The notes below the pieces were generated by a model. That model saw only the letters and a program-made list of their open reading frames with translations. It made no database searches and was not told where the DNA came from. Shown piece by piece: positions 10,519 to 19,033 of a stretch of DNA of 64,000 bases. How positions within the stretch are numbered: the stretch's first letter is position 1; each line of letters opens with the position of its first letter. Source of the stretch: Pseudomonadota bacterium (GTDB taxonomy: Archaea > Thermoplasmatota > SW-10-69-26 > JACQPN01 > JAJPHT01); NCBI GenBank assembly GCA_021325135.1, contig JAJPHT010000046.1, positions 124,001 to 188,000 on the forward strand, read 5' to 3'. The position numbers and the translations under genes were made by a program.

Positions 10519-10531
10519 ACCTATGTAAATG
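10519..10531 (+). promoter_or_regulatory. TATA-like box of the PAC2 gene
   Basis: CTATGTAAAT at 10521-10530, about 34 bases before the ATG at 10560, predicts a leader of fewer than ten bases. Confidence 0.55.
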
Positions 10532-10559
10532 GGAGGGGTCTTAGGCCCCCGCGACACCC

Positions 10560-11309
10560 ATGGCGGACGACTCCGAGCTTCAGGTGCACGAGTTCGAGAA
10601 CGTGGACCTCAAGGGCGCCACCATCATCGACGGCTTCCCCAGCGTCGGGCTCGTCTCCACCATCACGGCCAACTACCTCATCGACGTGCTGGAATTGCAG
10701 CAGGTCGGGATCATGGACTCCAAGTTCTTCCCGACGGTGAGCATCGTGCGCAACGGCGTGCCCCTCTACCCCGTGCGCATCTACGCGGGGAAGGGCGTCT
10801 GTGTCTTCATCAGCGAGTTCCAGCCCGCGCCCAAGCTCATCCGCCCCATCGCGGAGGCCATCCTCGCCTTCGCCAAGCGCAAGGGCGCCAAGACCATCAT
10901 CAGCCCCGAAGGCCTCGTGCTGGACCAGGAGGGCGAGGGCGAGCAGGAGGTCCAGGTCTACGCCCTGGGCTCCACCGCCGGCACGCGGGAGATGCTCACG
11001 CACCACAAGATCGAGCAGTTCGGCAACGGCATCATCACCGGCGTCTCGGGCGTCCTGCTGAACCTGGGCAAGAAGGAGAACCTCGACGCCATCAGCATCC
11101 TCGCCGAGGCCAACCCCAACTACCCCGACGCGCGCGCGGCGGCGAAGGTCATCGAGGCCATCGACAAGCTGCTTCCCCACCTCAAGATCGACGTGAAGCC
11201 GCTCTACACCGAGGCGGAGAACATCGAAAAGACCCTCCGCATGATGCAGAAGCAGGCCGCGCCCGCACAGGCCGCCCACGCGGACGAAGTCCCCAACATG
11301 TACGGCTAA
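10560..11309 (+). CDS. PAC2-family protein (proteasome assembly chaperone-like)
   Basis: 249 residues. The N-terminal half (KGATIIDGFPSVGLVSTITANYLIDVLELQQVGIMDSKFFPTVSIV) and IRPIAEAILAFAKRKGAKTIISPEGLVL, plus GSTAGTREMLTHHKIEQFGNGIITGVSGVLLNLGKKENLDAISILAEA, identify the PAC2 family (archaeal homologues of eukaryotic proteasome assembly chaperone 2). The archaeal role is presumed to be in proteasome assembly but is little tested. The C-terminal tail (QAAPAQAAHADEVPNMYG) is Ala-rich and may carry an unstructured motif. The DNA for this tail is repeated 150 bases downstream in the same frame (see repeat entry), so the 3' end of the gene has been duplicated. Confidence 0.9.
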   Translation: MADDSELQVHEFENVDLKGATIIDGFPSVGLVSTITANYLIDVLELQQVGIMDSKFFPTVSIVRNGVPLYPVRIYAGKGVCVFISEFQPAPKLIRPIAEAILAFAKRKGAKTIISPEGLVLDQEGEGEQEVQVYALGSTAGTREMLTHHKIEQFGNGIITGVSGVLLNLGKKENLDAISILAEANPNYPDARAAAKVIEAIDKLLPHLKIDVKPLYTEAENIEKTLRMMQKQAAPAQAAHADEVPNMYG

Positions 11310-11455
11310 CGCCGCAGGCTTGTCGCCCCCGGAGCCGCGCGAAGCGCGGCGGAGCGGGGCGCGCAGGGCGCATTGCCGGCTGGTGCGCCAGCCGATGCGG
11401 AGCAGGCCGCGCCCGCACAGGCCGCCCACGCGGACGAAGTCCCCAACATGTACGG
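11251..11455 (+). repeat. 55-bp exact direct repeat of the PAC2 3' end (11251-11305 and 11401-11455)
   Basis: Bases 11251-11305 and 11401-11455 are identical over 55 bp, with a period of exactly 150 bp. The two copies end TACGGCTAA and TACGGGTAG. The frame between the TAA at 11307 and the second stop is fully open, so read-through would add 49 codons ending in the same tail. The spacer holds two hairpins: GCCGCGC/GCGCGGC at 11334-11350 and CGGCTGG/CCAGCCG at 11377-11394. Confidence 0.9.
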
Positions 11456-11531
11456 GTAGGGAGACGGAGCCGGTCTCACCGAATCGGTTATCCACGGGCT
11501 CGGGCGTGCCCGCCGCGGGAGGCCCCCGTCC

Positions 11532-14500
11532 ATGGTCCACGTCCGCGCCTCGCTTGCTTCCGCGCTCCTCCTCGGCTCCATCGTCCTGGGCCCCGCGCTG
11601 CTGGCGCCGCCGGGCGCCGCCACGCCGGGCGACTACGTGGCGACGGCCACCGTGCCCGTCCCCGCCAGCATCGGCGTGGGCCTCACGTTCGACGGGCACA
11701 CGTTCTACTACACCAACTACCAGGACCCCACGCTCTACGGCTACACCGTCTCGTGCGCGGGCTCCTCGTGCTCCACGACGCTGACGCTCACGCAGGCCAT
11801 CCGCGACGCGACGACGCTCTCCCCCGTCTCCGTGGGCGCCATCGCCTACGACGCGACGCGCGGCGTCATCTGGGGCGGCGCGGACGGAAGCTCCGCCATC
11901 TACCGCATCGACCCCGCGACGGGCCTGGCCACCTTCGCGTTCACCGCCAGCGCGTGCGGCTCCTCCTACGGCCTCGTGGACGGCATCGCCTTCGACGCGC
12001 AGGCGGACACCATCTACTACAGCCCCGACGTGTCGTACTCCGCGTGCGCGTTCAGCCCCGCGGGCTCGCTGCTCGACCAGGTCCCCGTGGCCAGCGTCGC
12101 CGGCTTCCCCGCCTGCTACAACTCGGGCCTCGCCATCGGCGGCGACGTGCTCTACATGGGCTCCGACGGGTGCGGCCAGATCGTCGCCGTCGACAAGGCC
12201 TCGCACCAGGGCCTCGGCGTCTTCGCGTCGCCCGGCGGCCGCGACGAGGGGATGACGTGCGATCCCGTCACGTTCGCGCCGCAGTCGGTCATCTGGTCCA
12301 AGGACGCGTACAACAACCGGGCCACCGCGTTCGAGATCGCGCCTGGCACCTGCGGCGTGGGCGGCCTGCCGCCGTGCACGGCCGACGTCGCGGCGCAGAT
12401 CGACGACCCGCAGCCCGGCTTCGACTACTACGGCGGCGGCAAGCAGGCGCAGTCGCCCCAGGGCCCGCTCCCGCGCGTCGCGGGCGTCGTCACGCTGCGC
12501 GCCGAGGGCTCGCCCGCGGGCCGCGCGACGCGCGCGGACTTCCGCGTCGACGGCGCGCTCGTGGGAAGCTCGGACGTGGAGCCCTTCGCCGTCAGCTGGG
12601 ACGCGTCCAGCGTCTCCCCCGGCGCGCACTCCCTCACCGTCGCCCTTGAGGACGACGCGGGGTGCCCCACGCAGGCGTCGCAGGCGTTCCTCGTCACCTG
12701 CGGCGCGCCCATCGCCGTGGACGTCTCGCGCCCCGCCGCCGGCACGACCTACTTCCAGGACGCGGCGCACCCCGGCGCGCCCGGCCCCGCCGTCGTCCTG
12801 GGCGACCTCACGCTGGAGGCCGCCGCCTCCGACCCCTCGCGCATCGTCAGCGTGGACTGGAGCGTCGATGGAAATGATATCGCCACCGGTGTCGTGGGCG
12901 CGCCGTGGAGCGCGCCCTGGCAGGCCAGCGCGGCCTCGCCCGGCCTGCACACGATCCGCGCGCTGTTCCACGAGACGAACGGAGGCTGCACGGACCTCGC
13001 CGTCGCCACCGCCAAGGTGTCGCTCCTGCGCGACGAGTCCAGCGCGCAGGGCGTCTTCGCGACCGTCTCGCAGCCCGCCGAGCCCACCCTCGTCTCGCAC
13101 CCCGTCGAGGCCCCCGGCGAAAGCTGGGTCGTGGACCGCTCGTTCGACCCCCTGGGCCTCCGCGTCCAGGCCTCCCACGACGAGGCGGACGACGCGCCCG
13201 GCGCCGCGCACGCCGCGAGCGAGGTCGCCAACGTGAGCCTCCTGGGCGGCACGGTCACCGCCAAGCTCCTGCGCGGCGAGGTCGCGCTCTCCCTCGACGC
13301 CGCGGACCTGTCGCTCCCCTACGACGCCTCGGGCTCCCGCATCGTCGACCTCGCCGTCAACGGCCTCCCCGTCGCCGCGCAGCAGCCCAACACGCGCGTC
13401 GACCTCCCCGGCGTGGGCCACCTCGTCCTGAACGAGCAGATCGTCACCGACGCGCCGGGCCACCGCGAGGTGCAGGTCAACGCGTTGCATCTCTACGCGG
13501 ATGTCAACGGCCTGCGCGGCGAGGTCGTGCTGGGCTCCGCCCTCGTGGGCATCGACGACGCGCTGGGCTCCTTCGCGGGCCGCGCGCACGAGATCGACCC
13601 GCAGGATGACGCCGGCAGCGGCCACGACGCGGGCGACGCGCCGGCCTCCGGCCTCGTGCTCCCCGTGGGCCAGGGCGGCACCGACCTGGGCGCGACCCTC
13701 GTGGGCGGACGCCTGGGCCCCTACGACCCGGCGGACCACTACCTCGTCCGCGTCGCCGAAGGCGAGAAGCTCCTCGCCACGCTCAAGCCCGCCGAGGCCG
13801 CCACCGTGGGCCTCGCCACGCTGGGCACGCCCCCCGCGCCGCCGGGCGCCTCGGTGGACAGCCTCGCCATCCCGCAGCAGACGCTCCGCCTGCTGGAGCC
13901 CTCCGACCGCCGCGTGGCCACCGAGTCCGCGCTCCCCCTCTCGGCCCCGCAGCGCGTCGACCTCAACGTCAACGAGACGGGCCTCTGGGACCTCGTCGTC
14001 GCGGGCGACGTGGGCAACTACACGCTCCAGGTCAGCGTCGTGCCCGCGCCCCTGGCGCCCCCGGCCGCCGCGGGCGCCTCGTGCGGCGACGCCAGCGCGC
14101 CCTTCCTCGAGGCCAGCGGCGCCGCCAGCAGCTTCCACGCGCATGATATCAATCAGGTCTGGCGCCTCAACGCCAGCATCGGGGACGACGTGGGCGTCGA
14201 GCTTGTCATGCCGGACCCCGACGGGCAGGACTTCGACCTCACGCTCTACGACGACGCGTGCCACGTCCTCGCCCAGTCGCAGCTTGGGAAGCCCCTCTTC
14301 TGGCCCGGCGACGCGCCCAAGGGCATCAGCGACTTCGTGGCGCCCCCGCCCGCCCCCTACACGGGCGTCTACTGGGTGGAGGCCACGCGTGTCACGGGCG
14401 CGGGCAACTTCGCTCTCCTTCCCCAGGTGGCGAGCCCCATCCCGACGATCCCCGGCAACGACGCGCTCACCGGCCAGGACGCCAGCAACGACCCCTCCAG

Positions 14501-14807
14501 CCCCACGGCGCTGCCCCTCTCCGAAGGCGTCTTCGAAGGGCGCTTCGAGGACCACGACCCCGCCGACGTCTACAGCGTCCCGCTGAGCGCCGGCGAGCGG
14601 CTCCTCGTGACCTTCGTCCCCTCGCCCGCCAACACGGGCACCATGGAGATCACCGGCGCCGGGATCAGCATCGACCGGCAGGAGGACGTGGGCGGCCGCG
14701 TCGCGTTCCAGCTCACGGCGCCCGCGGGCCAGGACGGCAGCGCGGTCATCACGCTGAGGCCCACGCTGGGGGGCGGCAACTACGCCCTCGCGGTGATCCA
14801 CAAGTAG
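11532..14807 (+). CDS. large secreted multidomain protein (1,091 aa)
   Basis: A signal peptide (residues 1-30, ALLLGSIVLGPALLAPPGAA) is followed by a propeller-like region to about residue 300 with repeats such as GAIAYDATRGVIWGG and GIAFDAQADTIYYSPD. Two Ig-like segments follow (about 320-500: FRVDGALVGSSDVEPFAVSWDASSVSPGAHSLTVALEDDAGC and VDWSVDGNDIATGVVGAPW). Next, about 550-680 resembles the choice-of-anchor P family (LAVNGLPVAAQQPNTRVDLPGVGHLVLNEQIV). The C-terminus has three pre-peptidase-like modules (GPYDPADHYLVRVAEGEKLLATL, then EDHDPADVYSVPLSAGERLLVTF). Its scattered Cys suggest disulfides. No transmembrane anchor is visible at the end, so it is probably a cell-envelope or released protein. 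Enzymatic activity is not evident. Confidence 0.8.
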   Translation: MVHVRASLASALLLGSIVLGPALLAPPGAATPGDYVATATVPVPASIGVGLTFDGHTFYYTNYQDPTLYGYTVSCAGSSCSTTLTLTQAIRDATTLSPVSVGAIAYDATRGVIWGGADGSSAIYRIDPATGLATFAFTASACGSSYGLVDGIAFDAQADTIYYSPDVSYSACAFSPAGSLLDQVPVASVAGFPACYNSGLAIGGDVLYMGSDGCGQIVAVDKASHQGLGVFASPGGRDEGMTCDPVTFAPQSVIWSKDAYNNRATAFEIAPGTCGVGGLPPCTADVAAQIDDPQPGFDYYGGGKQAQSPQGPLPRVAGVVTLRAEGSPAGRATRADFRVDGALVGSSDVEPFAVSWDASSVSPGAHSLTVALEDDAGCPTQASQAFLVTCGAPIAVDVSRPAAGTTYFQDAAHPGAPGPAVVLGDLTLEAAASDPSRIVSVDWSVDGNDIATGVVGAPWSAPWQASAASPGLHTIRALFHETNGGCTDLAVATAKVSLLRDESSAQGVFATVSQPAEPTLVSHPVEAPGESWVVDRSFDPLGLRVQASHDEADDAPGAAHAASEVANVSLLGGTVTAKLLRGEVALSLDAADLSLPYDASGSRIVDLAVNGLPVAAQQPNTRVDLPGVGHLVLNEQIVTDAPGHREVQVNALHLYADVNGLRGEVVLGSALVGIDDALGSFAGRAHEIDPQDDAGSGHDAGDAPASGLVLPVGQGGTDLGATLVGGRLGPYDPADHYLVRVAEGEKLLATLKPAEAATVGLATLGTPPAPPGASVDSLAIPQQTLRLLEPSDRRVATESALPLSAPQRVDLNVNETGLWDLVVAGDVGNYTLQVSVVPAPLAPPAAAGASCGDASAPFLEASGAASSFHAHDINQVWRLNASIGDDVGVELVMPDPDGQDFDLTLYDDACHVLAQSQLGKPLFWPGDAPKGISDFVAPPPAPYTGVYWVEATRVTGAGNFALLPQVASPIPTIPGNDALTGQDASNDPSSPTALPLSEGVFEGRFEDHDPADVYSVPLSAGERLLVTFVPSPANTGTMEITGAGISIDRQEDVGGRVAFQLTAPAGQDGSAVITLRPTLGGGNYALAVIHK

Positions 14808-14810
14808 GGA

Positions 14811-15074
14811 TCAGCGCGCCTTCCGGCGGGGCTCCGCCTTGCGGATCGCCCCGCCCTGCTGAAGGACCGCCAGGAGCGCGTCGTGGGCGTCCCCCGTGTG
14901 GAAGTGGGTCATCTCGACCTCCCGCGCGGAGAGCCCCAGCGCGGCCCGGTCCTCGGTGGAGAGGCCCAGCGTGTCCCGGCTCGTGGGGACGTGCATCGGC
15001 TCGACGTCGTCCCAGGAGGGCGCTTCGGGCGCGGACGACTTGGCCAGCGGCGGCACGGAGGGCTTGGAGGGCAT
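14811..15074 (-). CDS. hypothetical protein (87 aa)
   Basis: The ATG at 15074 was chosen because GGAGTGA, a good Shine-Dalgarno, ends just before it; a GTG nine bases upstream would add three residues (MKR). The N-terminus is Pro/Ser-rich and probably disordered, then comes a helical segment LGLSTEDRAALGLSAREVEMTHFHTGDAHDALLAVLQQGGAIRK and a basic end (AEPRRKAR). No family recognised. It is convergent with the large secreted protein, 3 bases from its stop. Confidence 0.5.
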   Translation of the reverse strand: MPSKPSVPPLAKSSAPEAPSWDDVEPMHVPTSRDTLGLSTEDRAALGLSAREVEMTHFHTGDAHDALLAVLQQGGAIRKAEPRRKAR

Positions 15075-15201
15075 CCTTTTCACTCCAATTCACGAAAACA
15101 GGGGGTCCTGCATATGGCTGTCGGCAGCGCCAACGGCACCCGACGACACGGGGGTTGTTCGGCTGGTGGGGGAATGACGGGGAATGGGGCAAGCGGGGGC
15201 G

Positions 15202-15293
15202 CCACGGGTGTGGTCACACCCGGGGGCCCAGGCCGTCGCACCCGTGGTCACGCCCGTGGGGACCCGCGCCCCCGGGCGCGACCACACCCGTGG
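15202..15293. repeat. interrupted inverted repeat with ~26-bp arms
   Basis: The left arm at 15202-15227 (CCACGGGTGTGGTC, then CACCCGGGGG) matches the reverse complement of the right arm at 15268-15293 with two mismatches. The loop itself contains further copies of the CACCCGTGG/CCCGTGGGG theme. The repeat sits between the divergent genes 14811-15074 (minus) and mfnA (plus, 15356), in a 280-base gene-free stretch that shows nothing else except an AT-poor upstream region for mfnA. Confidence 0.7.
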
Positions 15294-15355
15294 CCGCCCC
15301 GGACCCCGCCCGCAGGCCCGAACCTTCAAGCGGCCCCCCCAGCGTTCCGTCGCCC

Positions 15356-16501
15356 ATGGACACCCGCGGCCGCCCCCTTGACGAGATCAGGGCCCGCCTG
15401 CGGGAGGCCCGCGCCCGGGACACGCCCTTCGCGTCGGGCCGCATCCTGGGCTCCATGTGCACGGCGCCCCACCCGGTGGCGCTGGAGGCGTGGCGCCTCT
15501 TCGAGGAGGCCAACCTGGGGGACCCCCACCTGGTGCCCGGGGCGCGGGCGCTGGAGGAGGCTGCTCTGGGGAGCCTGGGGGCCTTGCTAAGGGCGCCCCC
15601 CGGGGGCCGCGGCGTCTTCGTGACCGGCGGCAGCGAGGCGAATCTCACGGCGGTGCTGCTGGCGCTGCGCAAGCGCGGGGGGCGCGAGGTGGTGCTGCCG
15701 GAGAGCGCGCACTTCTCGTTCGACAAGGCGTGCTCCTGGCTGGGGCTGCGGCAGGTGACGGCGCGGGTGAAGGCCGACGGGACGGTGGACGTGGACGACG
15801 TGGCGGAGCGCCTCGGCCCGCAGACGGCGTGCGTCGTGGGCATCGCGGGGACCACCGAGCTTGGCGCCGTGGACGACGTGCCGGCCCTGGGCCGCGTCTG
15901 CGCGGAGGCGGGCGTGCCGCTGCACGTGGACGCGGCGTGGGGGGGCTTCGTGATCCCCTTCGCGCGGCGGCTGGGGCGGCGGCTTCCGGAGTTCGACCTC
16001 GCGGTGCCCGGCGTGACGACGCTGGGCGTGGACCCCCACAAGATGGGCCTGGCGCCGATCCCTTCGGGCGTGCTCTTCGCGCGGGATGCGCGGGACTTCG
16101 AGCCCCTGGCGGTGCCCAGCCCCTACGTGAGCGTGGAGCGCCAGCCGACGCTCCAGGGCACGCGCAACGGAGCGGCGCCCGCGGCGACGTGGGCCGTGAT
16201 GGAGCATCTCGGGATCGAAGGCTACACGCAGGTGGTCCGCCAGTGCCTCGCCGTGACCGACCGCCTGGCCAAGGGGCTGGAGGCCGCGGGCTTCCCCCCG
16301 GCGATCCCGCCCCCCCTGTCCATCGTGGTCTTCCGCGTGGCGGACCCGGCGCAGGCCCGCGCGCGGCTGCGCGAGAAGGGCTGGCTCCTGAGCCTCGCTC
16401 CCCTCACCGGGGGCCTCAAGGTCGTCGTGGGCCCCCACGTCACGGCCGAGGCCGTCGACGCCTTCCTCGAGGTCCTGCCCTCCTGCGCGGAGGCCGCCTG
16501 A
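15356..16501 (+). CDS. mfnA: MfnA-type tyrosine/aspartate decarboxylase (PLP)
   Basis: 381 residues of a group II PLP decarboxylase. SGRILGSMCTAPHPVA is the N-terminal signature, FVTGGSEANLTAVLLAL holds the phosphate-binding loop, PESAHFSFDKACSWLGL, HVDAAWGGFV (the Asp that pairs with the PLP nitrogen) and DPHKMGLAP (PLP Lys at about residue 229) follow. In methanogens MfnA makes tyramine for methanofuran; in other archaea the same family makes beta-alanine from aspartate for coenzyme A. No methanofuran genes are visible here, so the beta-alanine/CoA role is more likely. The stop overlaps the start of the phosphoribosyltransferase gene (TGATG). Confidence 0.9.
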   Translation: MDTRGRPLDEIRARLREARARDTPFASGRILGSMCTAPHPVALEAWRLFEEANLGDPHLVPGARALEEAALGSLGALLRAPPGGRGVFVTGGSEANLTAVLLALRKRGGREVVLPESAHFSFDKACSWLGLRQVTARVKADGTVDVDDVAERLGPQTACVVGIAGTTELGAVDDVPALGRVCAEAGVPLHVDAAWGGFVIPFARRLGRRLPEFDLAVPGVTTLGVDPHKMGLAPIPSGVLFARDARDFEPLAVPSPYVSVERQPTLQGTRNGAAPAATWAVMEHLGIEGYTQVVRQCLAVTDRLAKGLEAAGFPPAIPPPLSIVVFRVADPAQARARLREKGWLLSLAPLTGGLKVVVGPHVTAEAVDAFLEVLPSCAEAA

Positions 16502-17079
16502 TGGGCGAGCTTCTGCGGCGCAGCCTGCTGGAGGCGCCCATCGTGGACTTCGGGGGCTACTCCTACTTCGTGCATCCCCTCACCGACGGCATCCCGGCCA
16601 TCGAGCCCGCGCTCCTCCGGGAGATCGTGGCGGAGATCCGCGCCGCGGCGGACCTGCGCGGCGTCGACCGCATCGTGACCGTCGAGGCCATGGGCATCCC
16701 GCTCTCGACGGCCCTCTCGCTGGAGACGGGCATCCCGGTCACGGTGATCCGCAAGCGCCGCTACGGCCTGCCCGGCGAGCAGGAGGTCGGCCAGAGGACG
16801 GGCTACGCCAAGGGGTCGCTCTTCCTCAACGGCCTCCAAAAGGGGCAGCGCATCGTCTTCGTGGACGACGTGATCAGCACCGGCGGCACGCTGGCGCCGC
16901 TCCTTCTGGCCTTCCGCGAGGCGGGCCTCGTCGTCGCGGACATCGTGGTCGTCATCGAGAAGGGGGAGGGCCGGGCGCGCGTGGAGCGCGACCTGGGCGT
17001 CCGCGTCAAGACGCTCCAGAGGATGCAGGTCCTTCACGGTCGGGTCGTTCTGGACGATGTCGGAAAAGCGCCGGGTTGA
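16501..17079 (+). CDS. purine phosphoribosyltransferase (archaeal Hpt/apt type)
   Basis: 192 residues with the PRPP-binding motif RIVFVDDVISTGGTLAPLL and the flexible-loop region GLPGEQEVGQRTGYAKGS. The N-terminal FGGYSYFVHPLTDGIPAIEPALLREIVAEI and DRIVTVEAMGIPLSTALSLETGIPVTVIRKRRYGL match the archaeal hypoxanthine/adenine phosphoribosyltransferase family, which joins purine bases to PRPP for nucleotide salvage. Start codon overlaps the mfnA stop. Whether the base is hypoxanthine, adenine or both cannot be settled from sequence. Confidence 0.9.
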   Translation: MGELLRRSLLEAPIVDFGGYSYFVHPLTDGIPAIEPALLREIVAEIRAAADLRGVDRIVTVEAMGIPLSTALSLETGIPVTVIRKRRYGLPGEQEVGQRTGYAKGSLFLNGLQKGQRIVFVDDVISTGGTLAPLLLAFREAGLVVADIVVVIEKGEGRARVERDLGVRVKTLQRMQVLHGRVVLDDVGKAPG

Positions 17080-17115
17080 AAGCCACCAGACCGCGATGCT
17101 CCCGTTGAGCGCGCG

Positions 17116-17886
17116 ATGGTTTCCGAAGCCCAGGTCGCGGTCCAAGGCGGGCTGGCCCTCATGACGGGGGCCCTCTACGGCTACGTGGCGCGCAACATCC
17201 GCAACCGCCGCCTCTCCCCCGAGGCCCGCGCCGCGAACCTGACCTTCGCCGTCTGGTGGCTGGCCCTGGGCGCGGTCGACCTCGCGGCGGGCGCGCTCAA
17301 CCTCGCCACCGCCTTCGGCTTCCGCGACGTCGCGATCTTCGTCACCTACGTCAACGTCGTGCTCCTCCTCATCTGCCTCGCCTTCTGGGGCCTCACGTAC
17401 TACCTCACCTACCTCTACACCGGCAGCCGGCGCGCGCTCTGGGTCCTCGGCGCGTTCTACGGCGGCCTCGGGCTGGCGCTGCTCTACCTCATCGCGTGGC
17501 TCCAGCCCACCGGCTTCGACGAGACGCAGGCGACGCTCACGCTCACCTACACGCACCAGGCGCCCCCCTTCGTGGGCACGCTCATCGGCGCGGCCCTGGT
17601 CATCCCCGTCGTCCTGGCCGCGCTGGCGTACGGCTCGCTCTTCTTCCGCGTGCGGGACCGCGCGCACCGCTTCCGCATCGGCGTCGTCGCGGGCTCGTTC
17701 CTGGGCTGGTTCGGCTGGAGCCTCCTCTCGACGCTCCTGGGGCTCAGCACGCGCTACCCCGGCTCCACCGCGCTCCTCGTGGTGAACCAGCTCATCGGCC
17801 TGGGCGTCCCCGTGGCGGTCATCGTCGCCTATCGCCCTCCGCGCTGGATCCGGCGCCGCCTCGACTCGGCGACCTACGCCCTCTGA
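17116..17886 (+). CDS. seven-TM membrane protein of unknown function
   Basis: 256 residues with seven hydrophobic segments in order: about 11-27, 41-60, 72-101, 110-132, 151-178, 191-213 and 221-240. Positive charges (RNIRNRRLS, RVRDRAHRFR and the C-terminal RPPRWIRRRLD) lie on cytoplasmic-side loops by the positive-inside rule. It contains no recognisable transporter or enzyme motif. It follows the phosphoribosyltransferase gene by 36 bases on the same strand and precedes dph2, which has its own TATA box. Confidence 0.75.
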   Translation: MVSEAQVAVQGGLALMTGALYGYVARNIRNRRLSPEARAANLTFAVWWLALGAVDLAAGALNLATAFGFRDVAIFVTYVNVVLLLICLAFWGLTYYLTYLYTGSRRALWVLGAFYGGLGLALLYLIAWLQPTGFDETQATLTLTYTHQAPPFVGTLIGAALVIPVVLAALAYGSLFFRVRDRAHRFRIGVVAGSFLGWFGWSLLSTLLGLSTRYPGSTALLVVNQLIGLGVPVAVIVAYRPPRWIRRRLDSATYAL

Positions 17887-17888
17887 AG

Positions 17889-17898
17889 GCTTTTATCC
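17889..17898 (+). promoter_or_regulatory. TATA box of dph2
   Basis: GCTTTTATCC centred about 26 bases before the dph2 ATG. It starts right after the TGA at 17886, and predicts a leaderless message. Confidence 0.7.
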
Positions 17899-17919
17899 CA
17901 GGGGAGCCTCGGCCCAACC

Positions 17920-19029
17920 ATGCCCTACGAGGGCGAGCACCAGCGGCGCGCCACGGGCCCCCTGTTCGAGTCCTACGACATGGACCTGGACGCCGTGGTC
18001 GCCCGCATCCGCGGCCGCGCCGGGACCAAGAGCGTGGGCCTCCAGTTCCCCGACGGGCTGCGCGACTACGCCACCGAGATCGAGCGCATCCTCGCCGCGC
18101 AGACGCCGGGCGTCGAGTACGTCATCAGCGCCGACCCCAGCTACGGCGCGTGCGACCTGGCGCTCAACCTCCAGCGCCTGGGCGTCGACCTGCTCATCCA
18201 CTTCGGGCACACCGAGATGCCCAGCATCAACCACCTCTTCGACTGGGACGTCATGTACGTCAGCGCGCGCCACAAGCTGGACGTGGGCCCCGTGAGCGCC
18301 GCGGGCGCCAGGAAGCTGTCCGAGCGGACGAACGGCGGCAAGCGCGTGGGCATCGTCACCACTGCGCAGCACCAGCACAAGCTCCACCAGATGGCGGACG
18401 CCATGAAGCGGGAGGGCTTCGAGGTCTTCGTGGGCGCGGGCGACAACCGCCTCGCCGGGCTGGGCCAGCTGCTGGGCTGCAACTACACCGCGGGCACCAG
18501 CATCGAGGAGGACGTGGACGGCTTCGTCTACGTGGGCAGCGGCGACTTCCACCCCATCGCCATCGCGTGGGGCACCGACAAGCCCGTCGTCCTGGCGGAC
18601 CCCTACAGCGGCGAGGTGCGCACGCTCGACGAGGTCATGGACCGCCTCATGCGCCAGCGCTTCGCCGCCATCCAGCGCGCCAAGGACGCCAAGGCGTTCG
18701 GCGTCCTCGTGGGCACGCGCGTCGGCCAGGAGCGCATGCGCCTCGCCCGCGGCATCAAGAAGATGCTGGAGCAGAAGGGGCACGAGGCGCACCTCATCGC
18801 GCTGGACTTCTTCTCGTGGGACAACCTGCAGTACTTCCGCCACCTGGACGCGCTGGTCAACACGTCGTGCCCGCGCATCACCACCGACGACTACGCGCGT
18901 TACCCCATGCCCATGCTGACGCCTCCGGAGCTGGAGATCGTCCTGGGCAAGCGCACGTGGGAGGAGTACGCCTTCGACGAGTTCAAGGGGACGAAGCCGC
19001 GGCCCGAGGAGCGGGTCGTGCGGCTCTGA
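17920..19029 (+). CDS. dph2: Dph2, 2-(3-amino-3-carboxypropyl)histidine synthase
   Basis: 369 residues. It carries out the first step of diphthamide synthesis on translation elongation factor aEF2, cleaving S-adenosylmethionine to a 3-amino-3-carboxypropyl radical with a [4Fe-4S] cluster. The three cluster cysteines are present in their usual places: SYGACD (Cys78), GQLLGCNYTAG (Cys187) and NTSCPRI (Cys317). VGLQFPDGLRDYA and IHFGHTEMP are also typical. Diphthamide is limited to archaea and eukaryotes, so this is one of the best signs of the domain of the host. Dph5 and Dph6 are not nearby. Confidence 0.96.
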   Translation: MPYEGEHQRRATGPLFESYDMDLDAVVARIRGRAGTKSVGLQFPDGLRDYATEIERILAAQTPGVEYVISADPSYGACDLALNLQRLGVDLLIHFGHTEMPSINHLFDWDVMYVSARHKLDVGPVSAAGARKLSERTNGGKRVGIVTTAQHQHKLHQMADAMKREGFEVFVGAGDNRLAGLGQLLGCNYTAGTSIEEDVDGFVYVGSGDFHPIAIAWGTDKPVVLADPYSGEVRTLDEVMDRLMRQRFAAIQRAKDAKAFGVLVGTRVGQERMRLARGIKKMLEQKGHEAHLIALDFFSWDNLQYFRHLDALVNTSCPRITTDDYARYPMPMLTPPELEIVLGKRTWEEYAFDEFKGTKPRPEERVVRL

Positions 19030-19033
19030 CCGC

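Noticed and set aside
10521-14801. 1,426-codon minus-strand frame opposite the PAC2 and secreted-protein genes
   Set aside because: Shadow frame in GC-rich DNA, composed of Gly/Arg/Asp/Val/His low-complexity text. The plus-strand genes have signal peptides and recognisable domains.
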